From Bifidobacterium rousetti (GTDB lineage Bacteria > Actinomycetota > Actinomycetes > Actinomycetales > Bifidobacteriaceae), in assembly GCF_008698235.1 (NCBI RefSeq), contig NZ_PEBH01000003.1, forward strand, positions 221,613-285,612: DNA of 64,000 bases, in the 5' to 3' direction. Under the pieces are notes generated by a model. The model searched no databases, was not told the origin of the DNA, and saw only the letters and a program-made list of their open reading frames with translations. The translations under genes were made by a program, and so were the position numbers. Shown here piece by piece: positions 16,137 through 27,030 of the stretch (position 1 is the first letter of the stretch; every line of letters starts with the position of its first letter).

Positions 16137-19100
16137 TCACAGGTCGGGGGACATGCTGGCCATGACGGTCCGCCACTTGCCGCCGTCGTCGCCCTTGTCC
16201 TGACTGATGTCGTCCAGGAAGGCGTGCCAGTCAGCTATCAACTGTTCGCTAAACTCCAACGGCTGCGAGGAGTCCCTCTTCCTGATTTCCTTTCTCATCC
16301 GGCCCATCAGCGTCTCATATCGCTGCTTGGCCTGCACCAGATTCCGGACCGGCCCCAATGCCTGCAGCAAAGACCTCATGCCCAGCTGCCGTTGCAAGAA
16401 CGTCAGCGGTTCGATTTCGTTCTTCTTCGGCTGGTATCCCGTCGTGGCATCGGACGCCTTGTGCATCCCGACCATGGACAGCGCCGACTTTCCGATGCGC
16501 TTTCGATCCAACTGAGCATCATCCAGCCGGCTGGCGTTGTCCTCGGGACCGGTCGCGAGCAAGTCCAAGGCCTCCTCATTCGAAATCGGATCGGCTACTG
16601 GCATGGTTCCCGGCTCCACCCGGACAAATCGATAGTTCATACCGTTGCCGATTCCACCGAACTGTTCACACATCATCACCACGGATCGGCGGAGATGCGA
16701 ATCAGACGGCAGATAGTTCCACTTGTCCTTCGGCATCTTCTCGATACGGTTGACATCCTCTTGCGACGCATGATGTAGGAACTCCCTCAGCGCATATACA
16801 TGACTGTTTCTCCACGAGAGCATGTCGTTGTCCGCATCCACGGAAGCGATCACGTCTTGGATCTTTGCATCATCTCCGCTATACAGGTCTTGGATGTATT
16901 CAATCGGGTTCTCGTCCGCGGAGGTCAGCACGCCCTGATCGGTGCCGATCGAATTCTTGATCGTGTCGATCTTGCCCTGCAGACGGGAAAGCAATCCCAG
17001 ATAATATTCCAGGTCCTCGGTGGGCGCCATATTGCCGATGAGCACCTTGTCAAAGCACGACCCCAATCGATTCACTCGCCCATTGCGCTGCACCATGCGG
17101 ACCGGATTCCAGTGAAGGTCATAGTTGATGAGGATAGCCGCGTCCTGCAAGTTCTGTCCCTCCGACAGCACATCCGTGGAGAACAGGTAATCCAGTTCGT
17201 ATTCCGAATCGGAAAGGGTGTGCTTCTTGGACACCGGGGAGAAACGCCCCACGACATTGTCCAGATCCGAGGAGGCCGCCGTCAGGAACGCTGATTTTCC
17301 ACCGAAGTCGGGAACATCCTTCTTCAGCAACGCCGGAAGATGTGACTGGAGGTAGTCGATGGTGTCGGCATAGGCACTGAACACGAGCACCTTTCCGCCG
17401 AACCGTCCATCATGCAACGCCTTCACGAATTCCCTGGCGAAGGAACCCAGCTTGGCGTCCAGACCGTCGTCGATGCACGTCGACAATATCTTAAGAATCA
17501 CATCAGTGATGTCCAGATCACGCTTCACATCACGATGCAGCCCTTCCACATCGAAAACAGCCTCGTTCGCCTTGTCGTAGTCGATGCTCCTGTCATCGAG
17601 GTTCTGACCCGGATCGCCGATTGCGTCATCCCAGAAGGTCAGGCGCGACTGCTCCTCGTCATCGTCATCCAGCATCGACAGCGCGGATGAACCGATGACA
17701 TAGCCCCGGTCCAGCCATGTGGAGAACACATCGAGCCGATGACGGTACCGTTCCACGGACAGGCGCAGCGCCTGTAGCGAGGACTCAAGCCGCTTCAGCC
17801 AGATGGTCTGCAGGATGTTGTGAATCGTCATCGCCGAACGCAGCCGCGCGCGTTCATCGTCATCGGCGAAGGGCAGCAGCCCCATATCCTCCACGGTCAT
17901 GTTCCGATAGTCCCACGCATACAGTTGCGACCGGTATATGGGGAAGCCAAGGAGAACCACCAGGGAAAACACATCCCGCACCAAGGACGGGGAGTTGTCC
18001 CCGTCGCTGTGGAACCTCTCCGATTCCTGCGCGATGATGTCCAACGGATGGCGCAGACGCTGTGTCTCGTCGGCCAACTCCGCCCCATCCACTTTCAATG
18101 GGTCAATGCCCTCGAACACATCGGCATGGCCGCCGATAATGGCTTTGGCCGTCTCCGCCGCCTGCGCCGGGAACGCATAATCAACCGTGTCGAACGTGTT
18201 CTCGGGGAAGATCATCGACGGGCCGCCATCGCTCAGCAGCTTCGATTCCTCCTGGACTCCCTGTCTGGTCGAACGGACGATGAAATGGCTGATGCCTTGG
18301 GACAGTGGCTGCCGATAGACGTTCCAGTCGAACTTGCCGCCCTTGCTCTCCACGTTCTTTTTCCGGGTATCAAGCCACTGGAGGAATTCGAAGAAGTCCT
18401 TGTTACGTACGCCTGAAACAGCCTCACTCGGGTCTTGGTACGACACCATGATCCCGGATTGCCTGCGGCCGCCTAGACCGAGTTCCAGCTCGCTGACCAA
18501 ATCCTTGAATCCATTGTTGATGGGCGTCGCCGTCAACAACAGCACCTTGGCGTTGGGATTCTGCCCGATCAGGTTTAGAATGGCCTTGAAACGTTCGGAA
18601 CGCTCGTTACGGAGGTTATGCGCCTCGTCGACGACAATCAGATCGGCGGGATACGAACGACGGTACGCCTCGCCCAGCCGCTGGATGGCCGGAATGTCCT
18701 GCTGCGACACCAAGCTGTAGCACGATTCGTCCAGTTTGAAGAAGTTCTGGAGATCCATGCGCCATTGACCCTTCAATTTCGCCGGGGGAAGGATGGCGAT
18801 GTTCCTCTTGCCTTCCTTCCTGAAGCGGTTGATGACGGCACCGGCAGTCACCGTCTTGCCTAGGCCGACAGAATCAGCAAGAATCGCAGTTCCCATCGTC
18901 CTGAGCTTATTGACGAGGATCCCCGCATTGCGCCTCTGATACGCATACAGCACATCCGCATCATCCGTAGCATTGCCATCGTCCAGCTCCGGAGACAGCT
19001 CATCAGGGAACAGACGCATCAACGCCCTGATGTACACGTCATACGGACCATAGGTCTTGTTCCCCACGGGAGAACTACTCAGAATCTCCTGGAAATCCCC

Positions 19101-19727
19101 CGTCCACTCCTTCACCTCGGGCAGGTTCCACATCATGTCAAACCATGAGAGATGACCGTATTGCTGCCCTTCGGCATGCGGCTGAAAGAGGACTATGCCT
19201 TCCTTGTCCTCCAGATAGTTCAACTCTGCATTGCCACCGGTTGCAACGTCGGACAGGCCCCGACCCGTGAAATTGGAGGAACCGATGATGCCGACCGCCC
19301 CCACTGAGTCATAGGCGCCGAACACATATTCCTTAGCGTGGATGAACGGCCTACGGCAGATACGCACCTGCAGACGTCCCTCGCGAACCATCACTGCCAG
19401 AATGCGCGCGGTCTCGCGATAACGCGCCACTTCCTCCTCGGGAAGTTCCCCCAGTCCCTTGAGATCCTCGGCAATATCCGCATCAGGAAAATCCTCATAC
19501 AAATTCTTCAGCTTGAGATTCCGCCTGGAGAACGGCTCCGCGCCAATCAGAATCCGTACAGAACGGTAATCCTTGATGAGGTCGATCAGCATTGACGTGC
19601 CGATCATGTCCCAGTAACCGGTGACGATAGACAGATCCTTATACGCGGGATTGGACGCGACCTGACGAAGAATCGCCCCCAGAGATTGCTTTCTGTTATC
19701 GATAAACTGAGTCAAACCCGACATCAT
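16137..19727 (-). CDS. PLD-nuclease/SNF2-type helicase fusion of a defence system
   Basis: The 1196-residue protein begins with a phospholipase-D-type nuclease domain (about 1-180) with one HKD motif: H130, K132 and GSSN at 149-152. A superfamily 2 helicase follows: Walker A DSVGLGKT (about 285-292), DEAH (367-370), LLLTATPINN (about 397-405), and the C-terminal lobe with VLVFSAY and motif VI VQRNGRVNRLG. A long C-terminal region of unknown role remains. Such proteins act with DNA methyltransferases in restriction-like phage defence; cutting by the PLD domain and translocation by the helicase are inferred. AAGGAGG lies 3 bases before ATG 19727 and 6 before ATG 19724, so either may be used. 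It is the first gene of the island's operon. Confidence 0.9.
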   Translation of the reverse strand: MMSGLTQFIDNRKQSLGAILRQVASNPAYKDLSIVTGYWDMIGTSMLIDLIKDYRSVRILIGAEPFSRRNLKLKNLYEDFPDADIAEDLKGLGELPEEEVARYRETARILAVMVREGRLQVRICRRPFIHAKEYVFGAYDSVGAVGIIGSSNFTGRGLSDVATGGNAELNYLEDKEGIVLFQPHAEGQQYGHLSWFDMMWNLPEVKEWTGDFQEILSSSPVGNKTYGPYDVYIRALMRLFPDELSPELDDGNATDDADVLYAYQRRNAGILVNKLRTMGTAILADSVGLGKTVTAGAVINRFRKEGKRNIAILPPAKLKGQWRMDLQNFFKLDESCYSLVSQQDIPAIQRLGEAYRRSYPADLIVVDEAHNLRNERSERFKAILNLIGQNPNAKVLLLTATPINNGFKDLVSELELGLGGRRQSGIMVSYQDPSEAVSGVRNKDFFEFLQWLDTRKKNVESKGGKFDWNVYRQPLSQGISHFIVRSTRQGVQEESKLLSDGGPSMIFPENTFDTVDYAFPAQAAETAKAIIGGHADVFEGIDPLKVDGAELADETQRLRHPLDIIAQESERFHSDGDNSPSLVRDVFSLVVLLGFPIYRSQLYAWDYRNMTVEDMGLLPFADDDERARLRSAMTIHNILQTIWLKRLESSLQALRLSVERYRHRLDVFSTWLDRGYVIGSSALSMLDDDDEEQSRLTFWDDAIGDPGQNLDDRSIDYDKANEAVFDVEGLHRDVKRDLDITDVILKILSTCIDDGLDAKLGSFAREFVKALHDGRFGGKVLVFSAYADTIDYLQSHLPALLKKDVPDFGGKSAFLTAASSDLDNVVGRFSPVSKKHTLSDSEYELDYLFSTDVLSEGQNLQDAAILINYDLHWNPVRMVQRNGRVNRLGSCFDKVLIGNMAPTEDLEYYLGLLSRLQGKIDTIKNSIGTDQGVLTSADENPIEYIQDLYSGDDAKIQDVIASVDADNDMLSWRNSHVYALREFLHHASQEDVNRIEKMPKDKWNYLPSDSHLRRSVVMMCEQFGGIGNGMNYRFVRVEPGTMPVADPISNEEALDLLATGPEDNASRLDDAQLDRKRIGKSALSMVGMHKASDATTGYQPKKNEIEPLTFLQRQLGMRSLLQALGPVRNLVQAKQRYETLMGRMRKEIRKRDSSQPLEFSEQLIADWHAFLDDISQDKGDDGGKWRTVMASMSPDL

Positions 19728-19872
19728 CGTCCTCCTTCGTTCGTTCTACGCGATATCGAATACGCCATCATGCTAAATCGCACTTCCCCCCATAGAGAGA
19801 TATGCATCTTTTTAGATGTTATCGGTGTTTCTCATTCGATGCATCCCAGATCCATCCGATCCGCCACAACGC

Positions 19873-19925
19873 GACGTCCCCCTCGCGGACGGGCTCCCGA
19901 AGGAGCGAGCTGCGAGGAGGACGTC
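19873..19925. terminator. Long imperfect hairpin between guaB and the defence operon
   Basis: GACGTCC (19873) pairs with GGACGTC (19925), continuing through CTCGC/GCGAG and GGCTCC/GGAGC inner stems. It lies about 60 bp past the guaB stop. There is no T run, so it may be a factor-dependent terminator or an attenuation structure. The rest of the 258-bp gap, toward 19727, is AT-richer and should hold the promoter of the helicase-methylase operon. Confidence 0.45.
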
Positions 19926-19985
19926 ATAGATGCGACGGATCGGGCGCGCACGGACACCGGGCACCACGAACGCACACGGACCGGA

Positions 19986-21581
<1,596 letters not shown>

Positions 21582-21669
21582 CTATGAGCGCTCCCCCAAG
21601 TGTTTCGCATGCGTTCCCCGGCGATTCCACCTTCGTTCATCGGACGTTATGCGATTGTTCACCGCATAT

Positions 21670-21716
21670 CTCTCCCCCAGTCAGCTTTGCTGACAGCCCC
21701 GTCGTCAGAGGGGGCC
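21670..21716 (+). repeat. Dispersed double-hairpin repeat, family 1, copy 1
   Basis: CTCTCCCCCAG is followed by a small hairpin (gtcagc-ttt-gctgac) and a second hairpin built on gccccgtcgtcagagggggc. It lies between guaB and the WecA-like gene. Near-identical copies are at 24453, 31086 and 45899. Confidence 0.92.
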
Positions 21717-21730
21717 AAAAAGGAGAGGAT

Positions 21731-22867
21731 TCACTTGGAGCTGCGTATGTGCTTGGCGCCTTCGTTTTCGGCGCGGATCTCGGGGATGCGTCGCTTCAGG
21801 TACGGGTACATCGTGGCGACGGCGAGCAGGGCGCCGACCACGGCCATGCCGAGGAAGACATGCCACGCCTTGAAGAACAGGATCATCAGGGACCCGAAGC
21901 CGATGAGCGCGGCCCACGCCCACAGGATGAGCACGGCCCCCTGCACGGTGTGCCCGATCCGAAGCATCCGGTGGTGCAGGTGCATGCGGTCCGGGTGCAT
22001 CGGCGACTGGCCCTTCGCCAGACGCCTCGTGATCGCCAGGCACATGTCGAGCACCGGCAGGAACAGCACGAGGATCGGCAGCAGGATCGGCATGAACACC
22101 GGCAGATAGACGCTCGTGTGCACGGACGCGGGGTCGATGCGTCCGGTCATCACGATCGACGCGCAGGTGATGAGGTAGCCGAGCAGCATCGAACCGGAAT
22201 CACCCATGAACAGTTTCGCCGGATGCCAGTTGTGCAGGATGAATCCCACGCAGATGCCGACGAGCGCGACGTCGATGAGTGTGGCCATCGACGCGTACGA
22301 GGGCGAGGTGCGCGCGAGTATATAGGAGTAGATCGCGAAGGCGATGCCGCCGATCGCGACGATGCCGGAGGCCAGTCCGTCGAGTCCGTCGACGAAGTTG
22401 ACCGCGTTGATCGACGCGACGATGAGGAACGCGGTGATCGCCATCGACAGGCTGGGTGAGGCGGTGACGAGCGATCCGAGCGGCAGGGAGATGATCTGCA
22501 GGCCTCCCCACGCGACGAACACGGAGATGAGCAGCTGTCCGGCGAGTTTGAGCATCCAGTCGAGATCCCACAGGTCGTCGGCCATGCCGAGCAGGCAGAT
22601 CATGATCGCGCCGAGCAATACGACCCACGCCTGCCGTGTGGACTCGAACAGCCCTTGGATGAACGGGATGTGGCTGGCGAACAGCATGGCGACGGCGAAG
22701 CCGAGCAGCATGCCGAGGCCGCCCATGCGCGGGGTGGGGATGGTGTGCACGTCGCGGGCGCGCACCTCGCCGACGGCGCCGATCTCGATCGCGATGTGGC
22801 GGATGAGCGGGGTGAGCAGGTAGGTGGCGCCGCCCGCGATGGCGGCGATGAACAGGTAGATCCTCAT
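21731..22867 (-). CDS. WecA/MraY-family undecaprenyl-phosphate sugar-1-phosphate transferase
   Basis: The 378-residue integral membrane protein has about ten or eleven transmembrane helices. It carries the family signatures GMADDLWDLDW (Mg-binding Asp pair), NAVNFVDGLDGLA, KLFMGDSGS and the cytoplasmic HLHHRM loop. It moves a GlcNAc-1-phosphate-type sugar from UDP-sugar onto undecaprenyl (or decaprenyl) phosphate, the first lipid-linked step of cell-wall linkage or surface polysaccharide synthesis. The HLHHR loop and its place after the YrdC gene favour a WecA/Rfe-like role over MraY, which lies in the dcw cluster. It overlaps the upstream tsaC by 4 bp (ATGA). Confidence 0.92.
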   Translation of the reverse strand: MRIYLFIAAIAGGATYLLTPLIRHIAIEIGAVGEVRARDVHTIPTPRMGGLGMLLGFAVAMLFASHIPFIQGLFESTRQAWVVLLGAIMICLLGMADDLWDLDWMLKLAGQLLISVFVAWGGLQIISLPLGSLVTASPSLSMAITAFLIVASINAVNFVDGLDGLASGIVAIGGIAFAIYSYILARTSPSYASMATLIDVALVGICVGFILHNWHPAKLFMGDSGSMLLGYLITCASIVMTGRIDPASVHTSVYLPVFMPILLPILVLFLPVLDMCLAITRRLAKGQSPMHPDRMHLHHRMLRIGHTVQGAVLILWAWAALIGFGSLMILFFKAWHVFLGMAVVGALLAVATMYPYLKRRIPEIRAENEGAKHIRSSK

Positions 22868-23511
22868 GCGCCCAGACCTCCGCCGTTGACGTGCAGGGCC
22901 TCGCGGATCGCCGACTGCGGGATCACGCCCTCCCTAAGGATCCGGATGCCGTCACGCTCGTGCGGATCGGCGGCGACGACGGTGCTGGCCACATGGCCCG
23001 GCGTGCTGCCGCCGTCCAGATACAGCGGCACGGCGTCACCGAACGCCTCGACCGCCTCGTAGACGCTCTGCGCGCTCTCCCCTCCGGACAGGTTCGCGCT
23101 GGAGGCGGCGAGCGGGCCCACCGCGCGCAGGATCTTCAGGCTCAGGGCCGAATTGGGCACGCGCACGCCCTGCGTGCCGTCCTTGGCGAGGGTCTTCAGC
23201 GTGCAGCCCTCCTGGGCCACGGAGATCGGGGAGAACGCGCCGGGCAGGAACCGCGCGGCGAGGCGGTTGAGCGGCGCGGGCAGGGCGAGTCCGAGGTCGT
23301 CGATCTGGTCGATGTCGGCGAGAAGCACCTGCAGCGCCTTGAACCGCGGTCGGCGTTTCAGCTCGTAGATGCGGTCGAGGGCAGCGCCGTTGCGGGGGTC
23401 GCCCGCGATGCCGTACACGGTGTCGGTGGGGATGACCACCAGCCCGCCGTCCCGGATGATCTCGGACGCCTTGGCGAGCGCCTCGTCGTCCACCGTGAGA
23501 ATCTCGCTCAT
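22864..23511 (-). CDS. tsaC: L-threonylcarbamoyladenylate synthase (Sua5/YrdC family)
   Basis: The 215-residue YrdC-domain protein makes threonylcarbamoyl-AMP for the t6A37 modification of ANN-decoding tRNAs. The signature IPTDTVYGIAGDP, KRRPRFKAL and the substrate loop SSANLSG are visible. The start at 23511 (MSEILTVDDEAL) has a strong GAGGAGGAGG ribosome site; an earlier ATG at 23556 is unlikely. The gene overlaps the following WecA-like gene by 4 bp. It belongs to the conserved rpmE-prfA-prmC-yrdC-rfe cluster of actinobacteria, here interrupted by an acetyltransferase gene on the other strand. Confidence 0.95.
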   Translation of the reverse strand: MSEILTVDDEALAKASEIIRDGGLVVIPTDTVYGIAGDPRNGAALDRIYELKRRPRFKALQVLLADIDQIDDLGLALPAPLNRLAARFLPGAFSPISVAQEGCTLKTLAKDGTQGVRVPNSALSLKILRAVGPLAASSANLSGGESAQSVYEAVEAFGDAVPLYLDGGSTPGHVASTVVAADPHERDGIRILREGVIPQSAIREALHVNGGGLGA

Positions 23512-23694
23512 CGTTCGTCCTCCTCCTCGTTCCGTACGACCCATGAATCGGAACACAATCTATCATTGCATCATTGCGCACGGACCGCACGACCGCCCGG
23601 CCGTCCGGCCCCGGCACACGCGAACGTCCCTGCGGCCACTACAATACAGTTATTCGAACAACTCGCCGCCCACCGGCACGCAAAGGAGCTGCAC

Positions 23695-24414
23695 ATGACC
23701 GACCAGACCATCACCAACGACATTCCCGGCACCCCCGCTTCCGCCGAGGCATCCGATCCGTTCCGCGTGCCGCCCGTCGAGCTGCGCACCCCGCGCCGCT
23801 CCGAGCGCGAGGAGATGCTCGACGGCAAGCTGTACGACGTCTCCGATCCAGAGCTCGACGAGCTGCGTCGCAGGGCCGGCGACCTGTGCACCCGGTTCAA
23901 CGCCACGTCGCGCCACGACGACAGGACCCGCGCCGAGATCCTCGACGAGCTGCTGCCCGGACACGGTGAGAACCTCGACGTGATGGGTCCGGTGTTCTTC
24001 GACTACGGATGCCATACGACGATCGGCGACCGCGTGTTCGCGAACTTCAACTTCACCGTGCTCGACTGCGCGCCGGTGACGATCGGCGACGACGTGCTGT
24101 TCGGCCCGAACGTCTCCCTGCTGCCGCCGATGCACCCGCTGCGCTGGCAGGACCGCAACGTGCGCAAGCGCGCCGACGGCACCGCGTATGACTACGAGTA
24201 CGGCGAGCCGATCACGATCGGATCGAACTGCTGGTTCGGCGGCAACGTGACGGTGCTCGGCGGCGTGACGATCGGCGAAGGATGCGTGATCGGCGCCGGC
24301 GCGGTCGTCACGAAGAACATCCCCGCCAACTCGGTGGCCGTCGGCAACCCGGCCCGCGTCATCAAGACCATCACCGACAAGGACGCCAGCGTGTATCAGG
24401 AGTACGCGCAGTAA
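23695..24414 (+). CDS. Maltose/galactoside O-acetyltransferase family protein
   Basis: The 239-residue protein has an N-terminal Mac domain (SEREEMLDGKLYDVSDPELDELR) followed by a left-handed beta-helix of hexapeptide repeats (TIGDRVFANFN, TIGDDVLFGPN, TIGSNCWFGGN, TIGEGCVIGAG). Near MHPLR lies the catalytic His region. It should transfer acetyl from acetyl-CoA to a sugar hydroxyl in the cytoplasm; the natural sugar is unknown. AAAGGAG lies 7 bases before the ATG. It is transcribed opposite to tsaC and prmC, breaking up an otherwise conserved cluster, and may be an insertion. Confidence 0.93.
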   Translation: MTDQTITNDIPGTPASAEASDPFRVPPVELRTPRRSEREEMLDGKLYDVSDPELDELRRRAGDLCTRFNATSRHDDRTRAEILDELLPGHGENLDVMGPVFFDYGCHTTIGDRVFANFNFTVLDCAPVTIGDDVLFGPNVSLLPPMHPLRWQDRNVRKRADGTAYDYEYGEPITIGSNCWFGGNVTVLGGVTIGEGCVIGAGAVVTKNIPANSVAVGNPARVIKTITDKDASVYQEYAQ

Positions 24415-24452
24415 CGGCAGATTTGGTACCTCCGCATTCGCGCAGCATGTGT

Positions 24453-24501
24453 CTCTCCCCCAGTCAGCCCATGGCTGACAGCCCCCTCGTCAGAGGGGGC
24501 C
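24453..24501 (+). repeat. Dispersed double-hairpin repeat, family 1, copy 2
   Basis: This has the same architecture as the copy at 21670 (first stem gtcagc/gctgac, second stem gccccctc/gagggggc). It lies in the tail-to-tail gap between the acetyltransferase and prmC, where it could terminate both transcripts. Confidence 0.92.
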
Positions 24502-24526
24502 AAATCAGAGGGACCGAGTCATTCGG

Positions 24527-25423
24527 TCATTCGCCCCTGACTGCGAAGAGGAAGCGGGGGCGTCCGGTCCAGTCGTTTTCGGTGCGCGCCTCGGCGAAGC
24601 CGTTGGCGTGCGCGAAGGCGACGAGCCGGTCACCCTGCGAGATGTCATGCTCCATGACGAGCGCGCCGCCCGAACGCAGCAATCCGGCCGCGCGCAGGAT
24701 GATCCGCTCGGGGATGAGCACGCCGTCGGCCGACCCGCCGTACAACGCCATGTCCGGGTCGAAGTCGCGCACCTCGGGCTGTTCGGGCACTGCATCGAGC
24801 GGCACGTACGGCGGGTTGGTGATGACGATGTCGACGGTGCCGTCGAGCTGCGGCAAGGTCAGCGGACTGGTCGCGTCGCCGCGCTCCAGATGGTAGTTGC
24901 CGGCGACCGACGGATACGCGCGCGCGACGATCGCGTGGTTGCGTTCGGTCCATGCGTACGCTTCCGGCGACAATTCGACCGCCCACACCTCGGCGCCCGG
25001 CACCTCGCTGGCGACGGCGAGTCCGATCGCCCCGGACCCGGCGCACAGGTCGACGACGCGCGGATGGTACATCCCGTGCCGCGTGATCCAATCCAATCCG
25101 GCCTGCACCACGGTCTCGGTCTCCGGCCGCGGGATGAACACCCCCGGCCCGACTGTCAGATCGAGATACCTGAACGGCGCGTGCCCGACGATGTACTGCA
25201 ACGGCTCGCGCCTCGCACGCCGCCCGATCATCGCGTCGAACCGCTCCACGTCATAGGCGATGTCATCGCCCATCAGCAGCGCCTTGTCCACATCGCGCAG
25301 CTCAACGCCGTCACCGGCCGCCTCGGCCATCAGCAGCTTCGCGTCATGCTCCGGCGTCTCGATCCCCGCCGCCCGCAACTCCGCCGCGGCGGCCTTCACC
25401 ACCTCATTCAGGGACACGGTCAC
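24527..25423 (-). CDS. prmC: Release factor glutamine methyltransferase
   Basis: The 298-residue SAM-dependent enzyme methylates the GGQ glutamine of release factors. It has an N-terminal helical domain, the [18 protein letters not shown] linker, SAM motif [14 protein letters not shown] and the catalytic ITNPPYVP. The GTG at 25423 overlaps the prfA stop as GTGA, indicating translational coupling with its substrate's gene; upstream in-frame codons to 25984 are the shadow of prfA. A second GTG lies two codons on. Confidence 0.95.
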   Translation of the reverse strand: MTVSLNEVVKAAAAELRAAGIETPEHDAKLLMAEAAGDGVELRDVDKALLMGDDIAYDVERFDAMIGRRARREPLQYIVGHAPFRYLDLTVGPGVFIPRPETETVVQAGLDWITRHGMYHPRVVDLCAGSGAIGLAVASEVPGAEVWAVELSPEAYAWTERNHAIVARAYPSVAGNYHLERGDATSPLTLPQLDGTVDIVITNPPYVPLDAVPEQPEVRDFDPDMALYGGSADGVLIPERIILRAAGLLRSGGALVMEHDISQGDRLVAFAHANGFAEARTENDWTGRPRFLFAVRGE

Positions 25424-26508
25424 TGCTGCTTGGCGAGGCGTTCGGCCTCGTCGGCCTGGATGTCCGAGTCGATGACCGCCTGCAGGTCGCCGTCGAGCAC
25501 CTGATCGAGGTTGTACGCCTTGTAGTTCGTGCGATGGTCGACGATGCGGTTCTCCGGGAAGTTGTACGTGCGGATGCGCTCGGACCGGTCGAGCGAGCGC
25601 ACCTGCGAGTGACGCATGTCGGCGGCCTCGGCGGCCTCCTGCTCGTGCTTCATCGCGAGCAGTCGCGACTTGAGCACGCGCAATGCGGAGGCGCGGTTCT
25701 GGATCTGCGACTTCTCGTCCTGCATGCTCACGACGATGCCGGTGGGGATGTGCGTCATGCGCACCGCGGAGTACGTCGTGTTCACGGACTGTCCGCCGGG
25801 TCCGGAGCTCATGAAGATGTCGATCTTCAGGTCCTTCGGATCGATTTCGATCTCGTCGTCGTCCTCGTCGGCCTCCGGGAAGACGATGACGCCGGCCGCG
25901 GAGGTCTGGATGCGTCCCTGCGATTCGGTGACGGGGATGCGCTGGACGCGATGCACGCCGCCCTCGTATTTGAGGGACGCCCACACGCCGTCCTCGGGGG
26001 CGGGCGTGCCCTTGGCGCGGATGGCGACCTGCACGTCCTTGACGCCGCCGAGCTCGGTGCCGTTCTCGGACTGGATGGTGACGGTCCAGCCGCGCTTCTC
26101 GGCGTAGCGGGTGTACATGCGCAGCAGGTCGCCGGCGAACAGCGCCGCCTCCTCGCCGCCGGTGCCGGCCTTGATCTCCATGATCACGTCACGGGCGTCA
26201 TCGGGGTCGCGCGGGATCAGCGCGGTGCGCAGCTTCTCCTCGGCGCCGGGCAGTTCGGCCTCGAGGCGCTTGGCCTCGTCGGCGAAGTCGGGGTCCTCGG
26301 ACGCCATCTCGCGTGCGGCCTCGAGGTCGTCGCGGACGGAGAGGTACCGCTGGTATGCGGAGACGATGGCGCCGAGTTCGGCGTGACGACGGCCGAGCTT
26401 GCGCATCTTGTCGGGGTTCGTCACCACTTCGGGGCTGGCCATCTGCTCTTCGATGGACCGGTATTCCTCCAGCGCGGTCGCGGCCGCGGGGAACTGTTCG
26501 TCTGCCAT
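25420..26508 (-). CDS. prfA: Peptide chain release factor 1
   Basis: The 362-residue factor recognises UAA/UAG and triggers peptide release. The GGQ loop is [12 protein letters not shown]; the [21 protein letters not shown] region and the [17 protein letters not shown] block are typical. ATG 26508 is preceded by AGGAAGGAC. The upstream in-frame stretch to 26718 overlaps the terminator and rpmE and is not coding. prmC follows with a 4-bp overlap. Confidence 0.97.
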   Translation of the reverse strand: MADEQFPAAATALEEYRSIEEQMASPEVVTNPDKMRKLGRRHAELGAIVSAYQRYLSVRDDLEAAREMASEDPDFADEAKRLEAELPGAEEKLRTALIPRDPDDARDVIMEIKAGTGGEEAALFAGDLLRMYTRYAEKRGWTVTIQSENGTELGGVKDVQVAIRAKGTPAPEDGVWASLKYEGGVHRVQRIPVTESQGRIQTSAAGVIVFPEADEDDDEIEIDPKDLKIDIFMSSGPGGQSVNTTYSAVRMTHIPTGIVVSMQDEKSQIQNRASALRVLKSRLLAMKHEQEAAEAADMRHSQVRSLDRSERIRTYNFPENRIVDHRTNYKAYNLDQVLDGDLQAVIDSDIQADEAERLAKQQ

Positions 26509-26540
26509 GGCGTCCTTCCTGGGATCTGTGCCGGGGTATG

Positions 26541-26600
26541 AAAAAAGCCAGTCCGGCGACCGGGCGCGCTGATGCGCGCCGGACCGCGACGGACTGGCCT
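26541..26600 (-). terminator. Rho-independent terminator between rpmE and prfA
   Basis: Read on the minus strand, GCCAGTCC and GGACTGGC form the outer stem around further GC pairing (GGTCCGGCGCGC/GCGCGCCCGG), followed by TTTTTT. Complete termination would separate rpmE from prfA; partial read-through may link them. Confidence 0.85.
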
Positions 26601-26608
26601 GAAGTATG

Positions 26609-26821
26609 CTACTTGGTCCTCTTGCCGTAGCGCTTCTCGAAGCGGGCCACGCGGCCGCCGGTGTCGAGAATCTTCTGCTTGCCGGTGTAGAACGGGTGGC
26701 ACTTCGAGCAGACGTCAACCGTCATGTGGTCACCGTTGTAGGTGGAACGGGTGACGAAGGTGTTGCCGCACGAGCACAGGACCTCGACGGCATGGTAATC
26801 GGGATGGATACCCTGCTTCAT
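26609..26821 (-). CDS. rpmE: 50S ribosomal protein L31, zinc-binding type
   Basis: The 70-residue ribosomal protein has the C+ form's four Cys zinc ligands (CSCG near residue 16 and CSKCHPFY near residue 40) and the [19 protein letters not shown] signature. The presence of Cys means it is the zinc-replete form. AGGAG precedes the ATG at 26821. It leads the rpmE-prfA-prmC cluster. Confidence 0.97.
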   Translation of the reverse strand: MKQGIHPDYHAVEVLCSCGNTFVTRSTYNGDHMTVDVCSKCHPFYTGKQKILDTGGRVARFEKRYGKRTK

Positions 26822-26956
26822 GATGTCTCCTAAGGAATTCAGGTGACCCGGGTCGCCATGCCCCTCTGGCTGGCGTGAACCGGAACCTTCGAAATACTAG
26901 ACGCACACGCCGACAGGAAACGCCGGGATGACGTCGGAGTGGCGCGGGAGTGAACG

Positions 26957-27030
26957 TGCCCCCGCTGGGACTTGAACCCAGGACCCACACCTTATAAGGG
27001 TGCTGCTCTAACCGACTGAGCTACGGGGGC
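26957..27030 (-). tRNA. tRNA-Ile with UAU anticodon
   Basis: A full cloverleaf folds on the minus strand. The 7-bp acceptor is GCCCCCG/CGGGGGC with discriminator A, and the D stem is GCTC/GAGC. The anticodon stem GCACC/GGTGT encloses loop CTTATAA, giving U34-A35-U36, and the T arm is CTGGG-TTCAAGT-CCCAG. CCA is not encoded. UAU reads AUA as Ile directly; most bacteria instead use a CAU anticodon modified by TilS. No tilS is seen at its usual place in this window. Transcription runs toward rpmE. Confidence 0.93.
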
